Source: Akkermansia massiliensis
GTDB lineage: Bacteria; Verrucomicrobiota; Verrucomicrobiia; Verrucomicrobiales; Akkermansiaceae
DNA length: 64,000 nucleotides
Direction of reading: 5' to 3'
NCBI RefSeq assembly: GCF_023516715.1
Contig: NZ_JAMGSI010000003.1
Span: forward strand, 111,481-175,480
Shown: piece by piece, positions 61,101 through 64,000 of the stretch
Numbering within the stretch: the first letter of the stretch is position 1
How the letters are laid out: each line of letters starts with the position of its first letter
Translations under genes and position numbers: made by a program
Notes under the pieces: generated by a model
Database searches by the model: none
What the model saw: only the letters and a program-made list of their open reading frames with translations
Told to the model about the DNA's origin: nothing

Positions 61101-61709
61101 CACCACCAGCACCAGGCGCGAACACCGGATCAGGCGGAAGGAAATGCCCTTGTCCTGTTCCGGCAGGGATACCTCCGCACCAATGCCGGAGGAAAAACCG
61201 ACGCTGTACGCCGGCTCCTGGGCCTCCACGTCCGGCGTCATCAGAAGCTGCCTCAAGTGGTTTGCCGTACCCGGCAGTTCCAGGCCGTACGTCACCTGGT
61301 CAAACAGCTCCCCGGTCATGCGGGGGTCTCCCGTGTTGATGAGCAGGGAAAGCACTTCCAGCGCAATCGCCATACGCTCCGTCTCGTCCCTGCCGGAGGC
61401 GGCGGAAGCCAGCACATCCGCCACCGTCAGATTGGCCCGCATGGAACGCTCGAAACGGTTGGAAAGCCAGCGGTGCTCCACTTCCGGGAAGGTGTAGCGC
61501 AGAATGTCCAGCGCGGCATCCGCGTCGCGCGCGCTCAAGTGGCGGCGCCCGCTCAGAATGGTAGCAAACAGGTCCACCAGCGTGCCGGCATGCACTTTCA
61601 TGGAACCGTCGTCCCGGCGCAGCCACGGCACGTAGGCGCCCAGCGTCCTGACCAGATTCAGCCTCCAGTGAATCAGCTTGGAGGGTATGTCAAAAAACCA
61701 TCGGATCAT
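58173..61709 (-). CDS. Large ABC half-transporter with TerB-like and FHA-like N-terminal regions
   Basis: The 1178-residue protein has an N-terminal helical domain resembling TerB (about 45-140), then beta-rich segments of FHA type (about 180-460, e.g. VEFVVDGRRLYPGENVRM). The ATPase domain (about 465-690) has Walker A GPSGSGKS, a degenerate signature ISDGERTRLNLG and Walker B VFLLDEPISGLS. An ABC2-type membrane domain follows with about six helices (about 780-1000), then a soluble part and a C-terminal helix. This is an ABCG-like half transporter, probably dimeric. Substrate unknown. Confidence 0.78.
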   Translation of the reverse strand: MIRWFFDIPSKLIHWRLNLVRTLGAYVPWLRRDDGSMKVHAGTLVDLFATILSGRRHLSARDADAALDILRYTFPEVEHRWLSNRFERSMRANLTVADVLASAASGRDETERMAIALEVLSLLINTGDPRMTGELFDQVTYGLELPGTANHLRQLLMTPDVEAQEPAYSVGFSSGIGAEVSLPEQDKGISFRLIRCSRLVLVVNDGSRPIVVRGRHLPPGGVMPLTNGQVVLLPSGPLSFEDFAFFLDCKRSGKQEVCYISLDNGALQISRVRSRASEVRVNMGLACRVEVLRPEVEFVVDGRRLYPGENVRMAYYSSFTLDGEGPFSMGEVQNSMSDIGRRFRLDPGTRKLRVTNLPEKARKGDMLLTPGLAAGVVLEVSFSSATNSGWLEVVEASMPLLLNGRPVRGRVSLRDGDVVHLNAYHALRCRFSAGVLDEEYHAIRTLSVEGVTKEFMRSGRVLDNIDLTVKRGEMVCILGPSGSGKSTLLSMLAGQLPPTRGCIRYNNQLLYSAPDLIRPYIAFIPREDILDAAMSVSEHIAQATIIRRPRLTRSERVRRVNAILKFLGLTHIASRRVGEMNARTISDGERTRLNLGLDLAGIADVFLLDEPISGLSTSDAKLVMQTMLNMSRDKMVIATMHRPSTAILNQFQKVLVLDHGGQMAYWGDVPGMMRYFRKAAVDMAIDVSEEARTAGGADYVFEVLEAPLSWHDRRRRQHPRLWQERFEGYRFRNVMGHHHEGGAPRTLYEGTLEFPPAPRRSVMQLWRLFRIWAVRTFLGRVRSRMGLYTMLLEGPVLALLISLTLRASSSPEYTFATALHIPSYLFLATIVAMFFGLTGAASEVLKDRALLKRESNAKVFVTGYVLAKALVLTGLSAVQSALFLWVGNAILEIHEMFLIYLGTMTLTAFIGVSLSLLVSVFAKTERAALNMVPLLLIPQILMAGAIVHFDEMNQFIPWSAHRTDEHGRLKPGRVPLVAEFCPLRYSFETMVVDQASKNVWERERETIQEKVDELKEQPQLDNREFEEFKLLKMALLHIAAIGADDPEQAKAAVRRVRRAAVNGYEKNYRQVIAELEQQGKGKPSVKSFYVNDRIVMLDESAEIQRVSRDTLDRPEIFLARRQPLPWGNTGKAPDDPGYSADEGTVPTPWKDSLLLFLMGAAPLFITGRVLKRRLEKVR

Positions 61710-61813
61710 GCCAGGGAACGCGTTGCCGGAACCAGTAGTACAGGGATTCCCGGCCTACCTCAAGCGCAACCGGAATTTCACGGAGAAATGACAATATTTT
61801 CTACAGCTTTATC

Positions 61814-61840
61814 TTGCAATAGGTCTGGAGGAAGTATAGT
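61814..61840 (+). promoter_or_regulatory. Candidate promoter of the DUF6941-like gene
   Basis: TTGCAA (61814-61819) and TATAGT (61835-61840) with a 15-base spacer lie about 60 bases before the ATG. The spacer is short. This gap must also hold the divergent promoter of the large ABC protein. Confidence 0.35.
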
Positions 61841-61901
61841 TCTGTCCAATGTTCATGCTTTCCATGCGAAAGCGAGCCAAATACATCAACATTATCACAA
61901 C

Positions 61902-62324
61902 ATGGATATTTTAGTTTCTACTCTTTGTGACTTCGCCGCCGACTACCAGGGCAAGCTTTGCATCCAGGGCGGTTTTGACTCCCTGGTCGCCCGTCAGTTC
62001 CCCGTCGTGCACCCCGTCTGCGCCGTTGCCCTGCGCATCTGCCTCACTCCTGAAGACGAAGGCACCCACGAACTGGGCCTGAGCATCGTTGACGCCGACG
62101 GCACGCCGCTGGACAAGGAACGCATGCCCATCAAGATCAACTTCCCGGTGCCCGCTTTCCCGGAAGGCGTCTCCTTCTTCACCCGCAACCTGATTATGAA
62201 CTTCCAGGGCCTGCGCTTTGAAAAGCCCGGCAACTACTCCATCGACCTGACGGTTGACGGCGAACTGGCCTCCCGCGTGCCTTTCCGCGTGGTGCAGGTG
62301 CAGGAAGAAGCTCCCCAGGCCTAA
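61902..62324 (+). CDS. DUF6941-like protein
   Basis: The 140-residue protein starts MDILVSTLCDFAADYQGKL and continues with an immunoglobulin-like beta pattern (VARQFPVVHPVCAVALRIC, then NYSIDLTVDGELASRVPFRVV). The combination of an N-terminal 'CDFA' segment and this beta-sandwich looks like the DUF6941 family that I recall, whose function is not known. The start is the only ATG that fits the start of the domain. A terminator follows within 25 bases, so it is monocistronic. Confidence 0.6.
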   Translation: MDILVSTLCDFAADYQGKLCIQGGFDSLVARQFPVVHPVCAVALRICLTPEDEGTHELGLSIVDADGTPLDKERMPIKINFPVPAFPEGVSFFTRNLIMNFQGLRFEKPGNYSIDLTVDGELASRVPFRVVQVQEEAPQA

Positions 62325-62344
62325 GAATAATCTTCTTTTTCATC

Positions 62345-62379
62345 AAACCGCCTCCCGTTCACCCGGCAGGCGGTTTTTT
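62345..62379 (+). terminator. Rho-independent terminator of the DUF6941-like gene
   Basis: Arms 62345-62353 (AAACCGCCT) and 62368-62376 form a 9-bp stem with a 14-base loop and are followed by a T-run to 62379. Confidence 0.85.
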
Positions 62380-62763
62380 GTTGGGGTGCATGGAGCCCCC
62401 GTCTGCCCGAAGGAGGGAGATGAAAACCACCGGTTCCATGTTCCCATGAAAGCCGGTTCGCTCACAAAGCCTTCCCCCCGGGAGCGGAGGTGGCTTTCCG
62501 GCCTTCGTACTGAAAAGCTTTTCAAAGCGGAACCTAGGCTCATTTTTCTCTTTTACTAACCGGACATGGCTATGAGGGCCGGGAGTCCCTCTTTCCCGGG
62601 AGAGCGCAGGCAGGCTTTCGCCGGGTGGGGAAGCGCCATGGTTGGCGCAGCCCTCTTTTCTCTTTGGAAAGAAAGGAGGTGCGCCTTTTTTGCGTTCTCC
62701 AGCCCCCTTTTTCATTGCGGTTCCCCACCGGATTGACCATGATACGAACCGCTCCCACCCGCC
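62380..62763. other. Intergenic gap with an imperfect direct repeat
   Basis: No gene is supported in these 384 bases. Two short related segments (62477-62498 and 62595-62619) share CCCGGGAG near the start and GGCTTTC near the end. An SDR promoter is expected but I cannot point to one. Confidence 0.3.
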
Positions 62764-63609
62764 ATGCAAACCCCACGCCTCCAGTACGACAGGATTATCA
62801 TCACGGGCGCATCGTCCGGATTCGGGGAAGCCTTTGCCGGAACGCTGGCCCCTCATGCGGCGGAACTGGTGCTGATTGCCCGGAACGGGGACGTCCTGCG
62901 CCAGCTTGCCGCCGCGCTGGAAAAACGCCACCCCGGCCTGCGCGCCTCCGTCTTTCCCTGCGACCTGGCGGATGAAGCTTCCCTGGACACGCTCGTTTCA
63001 CATCTGGACAGCCTTCCTCCGGGCAGAACCCTGCTGATCAACAATGCGGGAGCCGGGGATTACGGAGAATTCGCGGACGGCCGCTGGGAAAAAATCCGCG
63101 CCCTGCTGCGCCTGAACGTGGAAAGCCTCACCCGCCTGTGCCATGCGCTGATCCCCTCCATGAAACGGAACGGCGGGGACATCATCAACCTCAGCTCCCT
63201 GGGAGCCCTCCTGCCCATTCCGGATTTTGCCGTTTATGCGGCCACCAAGGCTTATGTTTCCAGCCTGTCGGAAGCGCTGCGGCTGGAACTGCGCGAACAC
63301 GGCATCCGCGTGCTGGCCGTCTGCCCCGGCCCGGTTTCCACGGGCTTCGGAAAAGCGGCCCGGCGCCCCGGCTTTACCGGAAACATGATGCCGGGCCGCA
63401 ACGCCTTTGATACGTCCGTTGAAACCGTCGTGAAAGACAGCCTCCGCGCCCTGTCCCGCGGGCGCGCACGTGTCTTCCCCGGCATGAAGATACGGCTGGC
63501 GGCCCTGCTGTTGAGCATTGCCCCGCTGGGGCTGATCCGCTTTTTCATGGGCAGGCGCCCGCGGAAAGTCCAGCCTGCCCCCAACGATTCACCTTCTTCA
63601 GCATCATGA
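62764..63609 (+). CDS. Short-chain dehydrogenase/reductase
   Basis: The 281-residue enzyme has the classical SDR motifs: TGASSGFG (cofactor binding, near 18), NNAG (near 94), the catalytic Ser in NLSSLGAL and Tyr-x3-Lys in VYAATKAY, and a C-terminal hydrophobic helix. The short region after the first Gly-rich motif has an Arg in LIARNGD, compatible with NADP(H). Substrate unknown. Its stop overlaps the start of the next gene (ATGA). Confidence 0.9.
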   Translation: MQTPRLQYDRIIITGASSGFGEAFAGTLAPHAAELVLIARNGDVLRQLAAALEKRHPGLRASVFPCDLADEASLDTLVSHLDSLPPGRTLLINNAGAGDYGEFADGRWEKIRALLRLNVESLTRLCHALIPSMKRNGGDIINLSSLGALLPIPDFAVYAATKAYVSSLSEALRLELREHGIRVLAVCPGPVSTGFGKAARRPGFTGNMMPGRNAFDTSVETVVKDSLRALSRGRARVFPGMKIRLAALLLSIAPLGLIRFFMGRRPRKVQPAPNDSPSSAS

Positions 63610-64000
63610 AAGCACACCGCCGCGGAACACCCCGCCTCACCTGGTTCAAGCTTGCAGTCTGCATCTGCCTGGCAGCCATGGCGGCATCCCTGTTCACACC
63701 GTATCCGGCCCAGATTATCCGGGCCCTGAAAGGGGAACCCGAACAGGCGCCCCCGGATTCCGGCGCCTATCCGCCGCATGAATCCATCCCTGCGGAACAG
63801 CCAGGGCAGGAAGAGCCTGCGCCCCCCCTTACTCCATCCGTTCCCGGAAAGGAACCTGAAGATTCACGGCTGGCCACGCCGGAACGTTTTGAATACACCT
63901 GCAACCTGTTCCGCATCCTGGCCCGCATCGGGGATGAAAACGCAGACAGGCTGACCGTCAGCACGCTCCCCGCCTCCCACAGCTGGTTCCATGCGGAGGA
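63606..64000 (+). CDS. Anchored protein, function unknown (3' end outside window)
   Basis: The reading frame starts at an ATG overlapping the SDR stop. It begins MKAHRRGTPRLTWFKLAVC, has a hydrophobic stretch (about 14-30) that is a signal or membrane anchor, and then a Pro/Glu-rich linker up to about residue 85 before a folded-looking start (RFEYTCNLFRILARIGD). At least 131 residues are visible. It is cotranscribed with the SDR gene. No family can be named from the visible part. Confidence 0.6.
   Translation, partial: MKAHRRGTPRLTWFKLAVCICLAAMAASLFTPYPAQIIRALKGEPEQAPPDSGAYPPHESIPAEQPGQEEPAPPLTPSVPGKEPEDSRLATPERFEYTCNLFRILARIGDENADRLTVSTLPASHSWFHAE

Noticed and set aside
1..64000. tRNA, rRNA or phage genes
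   Set aside because: No tRNA T-loop/acceptor pattern, no rRNA core sequence and no structural or integrase gene was seen on either strand.

Overview
The window is about 57% GC, densely coded, and reads as chromosome from a Verrucomicrobiota (PVC group) bacterium, most likely Akkermansia or a close relative. This is inferred from protein style and gene order, not from a database search. The supporting signs are: a str/S10 ribosomal block in the order rpsL-rpsG-fusA-rpsJ with no tuf gene between fusA and rpsJ; many small Sec/lipobox proteins; Gram-negative envelope genes (LptF/G-type permease, TonB-dependent receptor, TolC-like protein, DsbD); and a menaquinone gene (menB). I saw no rRNA, tRNA, CRISPR array, phage or complete insertion sequence.

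Layout. 1-6600 (minus strand): str/S10 ribosomal genes with a candidate promoter and a structured leader; the expected gene after rpsS is replaced by an unrelated coiled-coil protein. 6609-8100: an acyltransferase pseudogene with three frameshifts, a 16-bp inverted repeat pair and the gpmI terminator. 8103-10084 (minus): gpmI and a 4HBT thioesterase. 10133-10181: a divergent control region with overlapping inverted repeats. 10211-18095 (plus): a tightly packed run of sensor kinase, sigma-54 activator, polytopic membrane protein, xseB, dxs, TPR protein and recO. 18247-21804 (plus): LptF/G-like permease, der and a lone Opp-type ATPase. 21855-25257 (minus): an AT-richer accessory cluster of three DUF805 membrane proteins (two with a GYF-like N-terminus), a chloramphenicol-acetyltransferase-fold protein and a four-helix-bundle protein with a tandem-repeat tail. 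25338-31129 (minus): TonB-dependent receptor plus an FtsX-type ABC transporter. 31265-43638: tyrA, lipoproteins, an MFS-PlsC fusion, a deaminase, an OsmC protein, a DsbD-type reductase, an SGNH hydrolase, an exonuclease and mutS. 43966-46782: rsfS and ftsH. 46949-48812 (minus): an ATPase/PD-(D/E)XK-like nuclease pair. 49094-51793: menB and two membrane proteins.

The most distinctive accessory locus is 51.8-58.0 kb, again AT-richer. It holds a complete MacAB-TolC-like set (TolC-like outer-membrane protein, FtsX-like permease, ATPase, periplasmic adaptor) interleaved with three small CGG-type lipoproteins; a fourth relative lies alone at 36.3 kb. I infer a dedicated envelope or export system whose substrate may be these lipoproteins. 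The rest is a 1178-residue ABC half-transporter with N-terminal TerB-like and FHA-like regions (58173-61709), a DUF6941-like protein, a short-chain dehydrogenase and the start of an anchored protein that leaves the window.

Where a more internal start is used than the longest reading frame allows, the reason is given in the entry. All motif positions were read by eye.
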